From assembly GCA_937881145.1 (NCBI GenBank), contig CALGFL010000369.1, positions 1-5,285 of the forward strand: 5,285 bases of DNA, given 5' to 3'. Within the stretch, counting starts at the first letter, position 1. Every line of letters begins with the position of its first letter. Position numbers and translations under genes: made by a program. This DNA comes from an uncultured Bordetella sp. (GTDB lineage: Bacteria > Pseudomonadota > Gammaproteobacteria > Burkholderiales > Burkholderiaceae_B). A model generated the notes under the pieces. It was not told the origin of the DNA. It made no database searches and was given only the letters and a program-made list of their open reading frames with translations. Positions 1 to 5,000 of this stretch are shown piece after piece.

Positions 1-406
1 CTCGCCCGCGCTCGCTGCGCCAGGCCGCGGGATCGCGGGTATTGATGCGCACGCGGAGTCGCTCCTGCCGCGGCATCTGGCACAGTTTGACGAAGATGAC
101 GGCTCCCTGGGCGCTGGCCGGCTGGTGGCTGGAACCCGGAGGATTGCGCAGATACCAGCCTTCGGAATAGTGCGCCTGGCCTTCAGAGAACACGCCCGAC
201 AGCACGAGGACCTCCTCGCCACCCGGATGACGATGGGCCGGAAAAACCGACTCGGGCGCGTAACGCACGATGCTGGTCGCCCGGGCCTGCTCCTGGCCTA
301 CGCGATCGAGCATGACGCGCTCCACGCCTGCTTGCGGCGAGGCAACCCATTGGTAGTGCTCATGCGCCATGACGGCGCGACGCGAGAAATCCGCATTGAT
401 CAGCAT
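1..406 (-). CDS. ChrR-like cupin domain protein (3' end outside window)
   Basis: The 135 visible codons read leftward and run off the window edge without a stop. The N-terminus (MLINADFSRR) and the order of conserved blocks match the ChrR-like cupin family. The cupin metal ligands are visible: His58-x-His60 followed by Glu64 in the first motif (AHRHPGGEE), and His94 in the second (PPGSSH). In Rhodobacter ChrR the cupin domain follows an N-terminal zinc anti-sigma domain and helps sense singlet oxygen. Here the cupin begins almost at the start codon, so no anti-sigma domain precedes it and an anti-sigma role cannot be assumed. The ATG at 406 is the first possible start after an in-frame stop at 434-436, and it has only a weak ribosome site. 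The start overlaps the stop of the small upstream frame by 7 bases, suggesting coupled translation. A metal-binding stress-sensor or oxygenase-like role is inference. Confidence 0.85.
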   Translation of the reverse strand, partial: MLINADFSRRAVMAHEHYQWVASPQAGVERVMLDRVGQEQARATSIVRYAPESVFPAHRHPGGEEVLVLSGVFSEGQAHYSEGWYLRNPPGSSHQPASAQGAVIFVKLCQMPRQERLRVRINTRDPAAWRSERGR

Positions 407-540
407 AAAAACATCCAGCTTGCCGCGGGCATGCTACGCCCGATTACTTCAACAAGGGCCGTAAGGCCGCGAAGCCGACGTCCATGGCGCGCACCGGTCA
501 CCAGGGCAATGGCGGCATGGGAAAGAGGAAGGGCCGTCAT
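400..540 (-). pseudogene. Possible truncated SDR gene start (46-codon open frame)
   Basis: An ATG at 540 opens a 46-residue frame ending in TGA at 400-402. Residues 8-20 (HAAIALVTGARHG) look like the first beta strand and start of the TGxxxGxG nucleotide-binding loop of short-chain dehydrogenases, especially the pteridine-reductase-like group. The second glycine of the loop is replaced by Arg and the rest resembles no SDR, so an ordinary enzyme of about 240 residues is excluded. It lies 48 bp after the DCC gene and overlaps the ChrR-like start, in the place an SDR gene could occupy in such a cluster. An internal deletion that left only the 5' end is the simplest reading. Alternatively it is a short leader-like peptide, or chance coding resemblance. 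The recognised motif is short, so confidence is modest. Confidence 0.35.
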
Positions 541-588
541 CAGCGGCACTCGATTCTGCAAGGGGACAACGGGGCCGACGGGCGGGCG

Positions 589-969
589 TCACCGCGAACG
601 GACGATTTTTTTGCGCCAGACGGGCCTGGCCAGAAGAAAGAGGCGATAGACGGCCTCAAGCAGCCACACGACGGGGCGGGCACCCAGCAGACGCCCCAGC
701 CAGGCCAGGCGGGGCAGCGACTGCCACAGCGCGGTAAAGGCCGCAGCGCCGCCGACCAGGCGGCCGTCGGGCCGACGCAGATACAGCCTTGCCATGGCGG
801 CGTCGCGGGTCAGGTCCGGCCCGAGATCGGCAGCGTCGCAGCGGGAGACATCGACCCAGCAGACTTCCTGCGCGCCGCGCTGCCTGCGGTACATGGCCAC
901 CTCACGGGAGCAAACCGGGCAGCCTCCGTCGTAGTAAAGCGTTGGTTTTGTCAAGCGCATCATCTTCAC
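589..969 (-). CDS. DCC-family (DUF393) thiol-disulfide oxidoreductase-like protein
   Basis: The product is a small protein of about 124-126 residues, the usual length for DUF393. The N-terminal signature LYYDGGCPVC carries a CxxC pair (Cys17 and Cys20 counting from GTG 969), as in the DCC family, which resembles thioredoxin-like thiol-disulfide exchange proteins. The later blocks match the family: a conserved GG with a following aromatic stretch (GGAAAFTALW, residues 73-82), then a hydrophobic C-terminal region (about 88-117) and a basic tail. The start is uncertain. GTG 969, ATG 963 and ATG 960 are all in frame; GAAG-like bases just upstream suit ATG 960 or 963 about as well as GTG. It is the first gene of the leftward arm and diverges from the MerR gene across an AT-rich region, so it is probably under that regulator. 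Its substrate is unknown for the family. Confidence 0.88.
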   Translation of the reverse strand: MKMMRLTKPTLYYDGGCPVCSREVAMYRRQRGAQEVCWVDVSRCDAADLGPDLTRDAAMARLYLRRPDGRLVGGAAAFTALWQSLPRLAWLGRLLGARPVVWLLEAVYRLFLLARPVWRKKIVRSR

Positions 970-982
970 TTCATAAATTTCG

Positions 983-1003
983 ATTCATTTTAAACTCACA
1001 AAC
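983..1003 (+). repeat. 21-bp direct repeat, copy 1 (candidate operator)
   Basis: The copy begins ATTCATTTTAAACTCA and matches the second copy at 18 of 21 positions. It covers the possible leftward -10 box (TAAAAT on the minus strand). Binding by the divergently encoded MerR protein is inference from position. Confidence 0.6.
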
Positions 1004-1035
1004 AGGGAAAAACAGCAAAACAAGGGCAAAATCCA

Positions 1036-1056
1036 ATTCATATTAAACTCATCAAC
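1036..1056 (+). repeat. 21-bp direct repeat, copy 2 (candidate operator)
   Basis: The copy begins ATTCATATTAAACTCA and ends on the base before the MerR start codon. It starts 53 bp after copy 1, about five helical turns, so both copies face the same side of the DNA. It includes the possible rightward -10 box TATTAA. A protein bound here would cover the start of the MerR gene, consistent with autoregulation. Confidence 0.6.
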
Positions 1057-2094
1057 ATGACATCACGCAAATCCCCCCCCGCGCTCACGCCTGCGCCGGC
1101 CGACGCGACAGGTCCCGTCTTTCGCAGCGGTGCCGTGGCCCGCATGGCCCGCATGCCGGTCGCGACGCTGCGCGTCTGGGAGCAGCGCTACTGCGCAGTG
1201 CATCCCTCCACGGCGCCGTCGGGACACCGGCTGTATTCCCCCGCCGATCTGCAACGCGTGATGTTGCTCAGGCAGTTGACCGAGAAGGGTCATGCCATCG
1301 GGTCCATTGCGGCATTGGATTTTGCGCAGTTGCAGGAAATCGCCCGCATGCCGGCGGCCCGGATGGGCAGCGGCCCCGATGCGCCGACTCGCGCTGCCGG
1401 AGCGCCCACGTGGGTGGTTGTCGGTACGGCTCTCGCGACGCGCCTGCAGCGTGCTGCTGTCTTGCGGCATATGGCGTATCCCGCGCCGAAGGTGGCGGTG
1501 TTCGATTCGCTGGCCGAGGCATCGGCCGCTGCGTCCGCCAAGACGGCCGACCTGCTGCTGTGGCAAGCGCCCGTCCTGCGGCCCGGCAAAGTGGCCGAAC
1601 TACAGCAGGTCAGCCAGGCCTGGCATGCCCGGCATACTGCCGTCCTATATCGCTTTTCCCAGGCTCCGATCATCAAGACCCTGGCCGACACCGGATCGAG
1701 CCTGCTGCGCGAGCCGGCCGACGACGACATGCTTGGCGCCTGGCTGGGGTCGATCGATCGCGGCCTGCAATCCGCCTCCCCCGACGCCGCGCCCGCCGAC
1801 ATCGAGCACCCAGCCGACCCGGCATCCGCCGCCGCGCCGCGGCGCTTCGATGACGCCATGTTGACGACAATCGCCGGCCTGTCGTCCACACTCGCTTGTG
1901 AATGCCCGCGCCATATCGCCGAGCTGCTGATGCAGCTGACCAGCTTCGAGGCCTATAGCGCAAGCTGCATCCACCGCGATGCGCCCGATGCGCAGCTGCA
2001 CGCTTACTTGCAGCAGGTGGCGGGCACGGCCCGCTCGCTATTCGAGTCGGCGCTCGAGCGCGTGGCGCTCCATGATGGCCTATCGCTTCGTTGA
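1057..2094 (+). CDS. MerR-family transcriptional regulator with non-canonical effector domain
   Basis: The product has 345 residues. Residues 21-93 form a MerR winged-helix DNA-binding domain: VFRSGAVARMARMPVATLRV, then WEQRY and SGHRLYSPADLQRVMLLRQL. Residues about 117-235 look like a Rossmann-like alpha/beta domain in the place where CarH/LitR photoreceptors carry a cobalamin domain. I see no DxHxxG motif and no Trp-x9-Glu-His signature, so B12 binding is unlikely. A Pro/Ala/Asp-rich linker (about 238-262) leads to a helical C-terminal domain (265-345) with a Cys281-Glu-Cys283-Pro-Arg-His motif and a further Cys304. Its role is probably to control the divergent promoters next to it, and perhaps distant stress or photolyase genes. 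There is no Shine-Dalgarno sequence before ATG 1057, and a possible -10 box lies just upstream, so the message may be leaderless. The next in-frame ATG (1144) would break the DNA-binding domain. The signal sensed is unknown. Confidence 0.88.
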   Translation: MTSRKSPPALTPAPADATGPVFRSGAVARMARMPVATLRVWEQRYCAVHPSTAPSGHRLYSPADLQRVMLLRQLTEKGHAIGSIAALDFAQLQEIARMPAARMGSGPDAPTRAAGAPTWVVVGTALATRLQRAAVLRHMAYPAPKVAVFDSLAEASAAASAKTADLLLWQAPVLRPGKVAELQQVSQAWHARHTAVLYRFSQAPIIKTLADTGSSLLREPADDDMLGAWLGSIDRGLQSASPDAAPADIEHPADPASAAAPRRFDDAMLTTIAGLSSTLACECPRHIAELLMQLTSFEAYSASCIHRDAPDAQLHAYLQQVAGTARSLFESALERVALHDGLSLR

Positions 2095-2096
2095 CC

Positions 2097-2100
2097 GGAG
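2097..2100 (+). promoter_or_regulatory. Ribosome binding site GGAG fixing the DUF3429 start
   Basis: GGAG lies 8 bases before ATG 2109 and just after the MerR stop at 2092-2094. It favours ATG 2109 over the in-frame TTG at 2091, which overlaps the MerR stop and has no comparable site. Confidence 0.7.
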
Positions 2101-2108
2101 ATCTTCCC

Positions 2109-2576
2109 ATGCACGATCCAAACCGCAAATTTCCCGCCGCTATCGCGTGGTTGGGCTACGGCGGCCTGCTGCCCTTCGTCGGCACGGCGGTCATGATCCG
2201 TCTCGATCCGCAAAGTGCTGACCTATGGTCTCGCGCCTTGATCGGCTACGGCGCCGTGATTCTCAGTTTTGTCGGCGCGCTGCACTGGGGGTTCGCAATG
2301 GCCGCTCCCGGGCTGGACGGGGGCCGGCGCGACCGCGCCTACGGCTGGAGCGTTGTCCCTGCCCTGCTTGCCTGGCCTGCCATGCTGCTGCCCGCCCGCC
2401 AAGGCGCGCTGCTGTTGGTGCTGGGATTTGTGCTGCACCTTGTGCAGGACCACTGGCTGGCGCGCCGGGCGACACTGCCGGGCTGGTATCTGCCGCTGCG
2501 CTGGCGCTTGACTGTCGTGGCCGGTCTGAGCCTGCTGGCCGGCGCGTCATGGGCCATCAATGTGCCGGCCACCTGA
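2109..2576 (+). CDS. DUF3429 (TMEM69-like) integral membrane protein
   Basis: The product has 155 residues and is strongly hydrophobic, with about five membrane segments at roughly 9-30, 42-64, 78-95, 97-113 and 134-150. Recognisable DUF3429 blocks are AWLGYGGLLPF near the N-terminus, YGAVILSFVGALHWGFA (47-63) in the second segment, WSVVPALLAW (80-89), and LPGWYLPLRWRLT (123-135) before the last segment. These blocks and the length fit the bacterial family related to mitochondrial TMEM69. No biochemical function is established for it, to my knowledge. The gene begins 14 bp after the MerR stop, so the two are almost certainly co-transcribed. In proteobacteria such genes can accompany photolyase or singlet-oxygen stress genes, which would suit the ChrR-like and DCC genes on the other arm. 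That link is inference. Confidence 0.87.
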   Translation: MHDPNRKFPAAIAWLGYGGLLPFVGTAVMIRLDPQSADLWSRALIGYGAVILSFVGALHWGFAMAAPGLDGGRRDRAYGWSVVPALLAWPAMLLPARQGALLLVLGFVLHLVQDHWLARRATLPGWYLPLRWRLTVVAGLSLLAGASWAINVPAT

Positions 2577-2790
2577 TCGGCCAGAGATCACCGGCGGCCT
2601 GCGTCGGTCTGGTACCGCACAGATTTCAAGACTCGCGCAGGCCATGCTGCCTTGTCAGCTTACGATTTCGAGCCTGTCTCATGCTGTCGACGCCCCGCCT
2701 TTCGCGAGGGCAGCGTGCCTTCCCGGCCGATCTGCTGCAATCACGGCACTGCACCTCCTGCCAGGCTTTTTACGAACAGGAATCCCTGCC
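2577..2790. other. Intergenic stretch, no gene recognised
   Basis: These 214 bases separate the DUF3429 gene from the eRF1-like gene. A frame is open across them on the plus strand, but the following protein's family N-terminus begins at ATG 2791, so the upstream extension is not coding. A 5-bp inverted repeat (TGATC/GATCA, 2574-2590) overlaps the DUF3429 stop but has no T-run, so I do not call a terminator. TTGTCA (2653-2658) is a possible -35-like sequence with no good -10 partner. The promoter of the next gene is probably here but I cannot place it. Confidence 0.5.
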
Positions 2791-3168
2791 ATGAGCCTTT
2801 TTCACGCCGTAGTCTTCGTCGATCACCAGTCCGCGCAAATCCTGCAATTCGACTCCGAAAACGTGGTGGAACACCAGGTGCAGCAGCACCGGCAATTCAC
2901 GCGCCAGCATCATAGCGGTGTGCGCACCGAACACGAGTTCTTCGGCCAGGTCTGCGATGCATTCGACGGCATCGCTCAAGTGCTGCTTGTGGGCGGGCAC
3001 ACCAGCCTGACGGACTTCCGGCATTATGTGGACAAGCACCGGCCCCTGACCGCACCGTGCATCGTTGGGTACGAGCTTGTCGACCATCCGACACAAAACC
3101 AACTCGTCGCGCTGGCACGCCGATATTTCGTGAAGTTTGACCAGAAGGCTGGCATGCGGACGCCTTGA
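2791..3168 (+). CDS. 'Translational machinery protein' (eRF1/Pelota domain-3-like)
   Basis: The product has 125 residues and is predicted to be cytoplasmic. It has the layout of small proteobacterial proteins annotated as 'translational machinery protein', which share the eRF1/Pelota domain-3 (L7Ae-like) fold. The N-terminal strand pair MSLFHAVVFVDHQSAQILQF is followed by a His/Gln-rich variable loop (28-48). Then come a helix (HEFFGQVCDAF, 48-58), the core LLVGGHTSLTDFRHYVDKH (65-83), and IVGYELVDHPTQNQLVALAR (91-110), ending in a YF motif (112-113). The name comes from fold similarity and the molecular role is not established. AGGA at 2778-2781, 9 bases before ATG 2791, supports the start. 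The gene appears to be a single transcription unit: 214 bp lie upstream and a strong hairpin directly follows its stop. Confidence 0.78.
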   Translation: MSLFHAVVFVDHQSAQILQFDSENVVEHQVQQHRQFTRQHHSGVRTEHEFFGQVCDAFDGIAQVLLVGGHTSLTDFRHYVDKHRPLTAPCIVGYELVDHPTQNQLVALARRYFVKFDQKAGMRTP

Positions 3169-3171
3169 TAG

Positions 3172-3197
3172 GCCGACTCGCAGCAATACGGGTCGGC
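3172..3197 (+). terminator. Strong stem-loop after the eRF1-like gene
   Basis: GCCGACTCG (3172-3180) pairs with CGGGTCGGC (3189-3197), giving a 9-bp stem with one G-U pair and an 8-base loop. It starts three bases after the stop codon at 3166-3168. No T-run follows, so it is not a classical intrinsic terminator. It may protect the 3' end of the message, weaken read-through into the Hsp31-like gene, or assist Rho. Confidence 0.45.
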
Positions 3198-3274
3198 ATC
3201 GCTTGACGCTACCTGCAAGCCTGCGCACCAATGATGCAAGAATGAATCGATTCCCCCAACCCAGGCGAACTCCC

Positions 3275-3970
3275 ATGAACATCCTGATGGTCCTCACCTC
3301 CCACGATCGGCTCGGCGACACGGGCAAGAAAACCGGCTTCTGGCTCGAAGAGTTCGCGGCGCCCTACTATGTATTCGCGGACGCGGGCGCCACGCTCACC
3401 TTGGCCTCGCCGCTGGGTGGCCAGCCGCCGCTCGACCCCAAGAGCGACGACGCGGCGTCGCAGACCGATGCCACACGCCGCTTCAAGGCGGACAAAGACG
3501 CGCAGTCGGCGTTGGCCGCGACGGTCAAGCTGTCGACATTGAAGGCGAGCCACTTCGACGCGGTGTTCTATCCCGGCGGTCACGGTCCTTTGTGGGACCT
3601 GGCCCAAGACGCCGCGTCGATCGCGCTGGTCGACGCGATGATCGCCGCGGGCAAGCCGGTCGCGGCCGTGTGCCACGCACCCGGTGTGCTGCAACAGGCG
3701 CGATCGCCCGACGGCAAGCCGCTGGTAAACGGCAAAAACGTCACCGGCTTCACCAACACCGAGGAAGCGGCAGCCGGACTGTCCGAGGTCGTGCCGTTCC
3801 TGGTGGAAGACATGCTCAAGCAGCACGGTGCGCATTTCACCAAGGCGGCCGACTGGCAACCGCATGTGGTGGTCGATGGCCTGCTGATCACGGGCCAGAA
3901 CCCGGCCTCGTCCGAGCCCGCGGCCAAGGCGCTGCTGGCCGCATTGCGTAGGGTGGCAACGGCTTCTTGA
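3275..3970 (+). CDS. DJ-1/PfpI-superfamily protein, Hsp31/glyoxalase III type
   Basis: The 231-residue product has the class I amidotransferase-like fold without glutaminase function. The nucleophile elbow AVCHAPG places the catalytic Cys133 next to His134. Glu26 in the block GKKTGFWLEE and Glu164 in GFTNTEE match the acidic residues of yeast Hsp31 and related glutathione-independent glyoxalases. The blocks FYPGGHGPLWDL (98-109), GKPLVNGKNVTGFT (147-160) and LLITGQNPASS (203-213) also fit that subfamily. The likely role is conversion of methylglyoxal to lactate and/or protein repair or chaperone activity in the cytoplasm. The start at ATG 3275 has an AGGCGA site 6 bases upstream and gives the normal N-terminus (MNILMVLTSH). 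An upstream ATG at 3242 is in frame but would add an unconserved tail. The gene may be transcribed alone or with the preceding gene past the hairpin, and it converges on the NmrA-type gene. Confidence 0.9.
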   Translation: MNILMVLTSHDRLGDTGKKTGFWLEEFAAPYYVFADAGATLTLASPLGGQPPLDPKSDDAASQTDATRRFKADKDAQSALAATVKLSTLKASHFDAVFYPGGHGPLWDLAQDAASIALVDAMIAAGKPVAAVCHAPGVLQQARSPDGKPLVNGKNVTGFTNTEEAAAGLSEVVPFLVEDMLKQHGAHFTKAADWQPHVVVDGLLITGQNPASSEPAAKALLAALRRVATAS

Positions 3971-3988
3971 CCTCGATGGGCGCTGCAG

Positions 3989-4858
3989 TCAGGCCGAGGT
4001 CGCGATCTCGGAAACGAAGTCGCGGTAGGACCGAAGCGGGCGCCCCAGGAGCGCGGTCAGGCGCTCGACGTCGCCGGCTTCAGGGATCATTCCTTCGGTG
4101 AGGAAACGCTCGCTCATCAGGCGCATGTCAAAGGCCATCCAGCTCGGCATGAATTGCCGGAGGTTCTTTTCGAACCCGGCGGTGTCATCGCCCGGATAGG
4201 TGATCGGGCGGCCCAGGACTTGCGTCCAGATCGAGGCGACATCCGCGCCGGTCAGCGTATCGGGACCGACGAGGTTGATTCGGTCCAGGGCAAGCGGGCC
4301 GGCGGCTTGCTCGCGGCGGACGAGCTCGATGGCTGCGATTTCGCCAACGTCGCGCGGGTCGACCATCGCCAGACCCTTGCTGCCGATCGGCATGGGATAG
4401 ATGCCATATCCGGTCACCACATCCTTGATCGTCATGTCGTTGGTGATGAAGTAGGCGGGGCGCAGAATGGTAGCGTTGAACCCCATCTTCTCGATCATGC
4501 GTTCAACGCCAAACTTGCCCGCGAAGTGCGGTACGTTCACGTAGAGGTCGCTGTGAATCACCGACAGATAGACGATCCGCTCGATGCCGGCCTCACGGGC
4601 GACGTTGAGCGCGATCAGCGCTTGGGTGTATTCGTCGGGCACCACGGCGTTGAGCAGGAACAGCGTCGAGACGCCTGAGTAAGCGCTGCGCAAAGAGTCG
4701 ACGTCGAGCAGGTCGCCCTGGACGACGTCGACGCCGACCGGGAAGTTTGCTTTCGAGGGATCGCGGACAAGCGCGCGAACGTCGGCGCCGCGCTTCGCGA
4801 GTTGTTGGACAACTTGGCGGCCGACAGTGCCGGTAGCGCCGGTAACGAGAATGGTCAT
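3989..4858 (-). CDS. NmrA-like / atypical SDR NAD(P)-binding oxidoreductase
   Basis: The 289-residue product starts MTILVTGATGTVG, with the GxxGxxG nucleotide-binding loop at residues 7-13. The second strand is followed by basic residues (RALVRDPSK, 28-36), which favours NADPH. Residues 44-62 (DVVQGDLLDVDSLRSAYSG) and 96-101 (VYLSVI) are standard atypical-SDR blocks. Residues 111-137 run from HFAGKFGVE to TILRPAYF, as in the NmrA group, where the classical YxxxK is lost. Lys115 is present but Tyr is not four residues before it. The protein may be a quinone or flavin-type reductase, or a redox sensor that binds NADP without catalysis. A strong AAGGAG site lies 8 bases before ATG 4858. The gene lies downstream of a dehydrogenase on the same strand across 142 bp and may share its transcript. 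Its end converges on the Hsp31-like gene 18 bp away. Confidence 0.88.
   Translation of the reverse strand: MTILVTGATGTVGRQVVQQLAKRGADVRALVRDPSKANFPVGVDVVQGDLLDVDSLRSAYSGVSTLFLLNAVVPDEYTQALIALNVAREAGIERIVYLSVIHSDLYVNVPHFAGKFGVERMIEKMGFNATILRPAYFITNDMTIKDVVTGYGIYPMPIGSKGLAMVDPRDVGEIAAIELVRREQAAGPLALDRINLVGPDTLTGADVASIWTQVLGRPITYPGDDTAGFEKNLRQFMPSWMAFDMRLMSERFLTEGMIPEAGDVERLTALLGRPLRSYRDFVSEIATSA
3994..4011. other. 18-bp palindrome at the convergent gene ends
   Basis: The sequence CCGAGGTCGCGATCTCGG is self-complementary except for one G-T pair. As RNA it can fold into a 7-bp stem with a CGCG loop. It lies within the last codons of the NmrA-type gene and 23 bases after the Hsp31-like stop. It could mark the 3' end of the rightward transcript, but no T-run follows and it may simply reflect coding sequence. 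Confidence 0.3.
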
Positions 4859-5000
4859 GATGATTACTCCTTGGTCCAGGATTGATTTGCTTGTCTAAAT
4901 TTGAAGGGTGCGATGAAGGTCGCGAATCGGCGCGCCTCTGATCCATTCATAGATCGCCGGTTCACGGTGCGCAGGTTCTGCCCCGCTTTGGAAAGTTGAT
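4859..5000. other. 142-bp gap between the two oxidoreductase genes
   Basis: The gap holds the ribosome binding site of the NmrA-type gene and otherwise no recognisable gene. On the minus strand, ATTTAGAC-like sequence near 4895-4902 has a weak resemblance to a -10 box, without a supported -35. A promoter of its own for the NmrA-type gene is possible given the length, as is read-through from the dehydrogenase. Confidence 0.45.
4867..4872 (-). promoter_or_regulatory. Ribosome binding site AAGGAG of the NmrA-type gene
   Basis: A near-consensus AAGGAG on the minus strand lies 8 bases before ATG 4858 and fixes that start. It is the strongest ribosome site in the window. Confidence 0.8.

Larger units (their letters stand above)
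970..1056. promoter_or_regulatory. Divergent AT-rich promoter/operator region
   Basis: This 87-bp region between the DCC and MerR genes is markedly AT-rich against GC-rich surroundings. It must hold the promoters for both arms. It contains two copies of a 21-bp direct repeat. For the leftward arm a TAAAAT box (987-992, minus strand) could be a -10 element, about 18-24 bases before ATG 963. For the rightward arm TATTAA (1041-1046) could be a -10 element only 10 bases before the MerR ATG. I could not find convincing -35 boxes at 17-19 bp spacing for either, which suits an activator-dependent promoter but does not prove one. Confidence 0.6.

Noticed and set aside
430..540. Basic plus-strand peptide (DYFNKGRKAAKP-like) with some histone-like flavour
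   Set aside because: It has no start codon or ribosome site of its own and runs into the shadow frame; the opposite strand explains the stretch at least as well.
484..993. Long plus-strand open frame opposite the DCC gene
   Set aside because: It is antisense to a clear DUF393 gene with a CxxC motif. The composition is that of a GC-rich shadow frame, and no family is recognisable.
1290..1889. Several open frames on both strands inside the MerR gene
   Set aside because: They are Arg/Ala/Pro-rich shadows typical of GC-rich DNA, while the MerR frame has clear domains.
2091..2108. TTG start extending the DUF3429 protein by six residues
   Set aside because: ATG 2109 has a GGAG site 8 bases upstream; the TTG overlaps the MerR stop and lacks one.
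2575..2732. GATCGGCC and its reverse complement GGCCGATC on both sides of the 214-bp gap
   Set aside because: Eight-base GC-rich matches at this distance are expected by chance, and no element boundary or target duplication is visible.
3203..3231. TTGACG as a -35 box for the Hsp31-like gene
   Set aside because: No acceptable -10 hexamer is found 16-19 bases downstream.
3209..3865. Long minus-strand frame opposite the Hsp31-like gene
   Set aside because: The sense frame has full catalytic motifs; the antisense product has no recognisable domain.
4154..4678. Plus-strand frame opposite the NmrA-type gene
   Set aside because: It is a shadow of a well-supported gene with a strong ribosome site.
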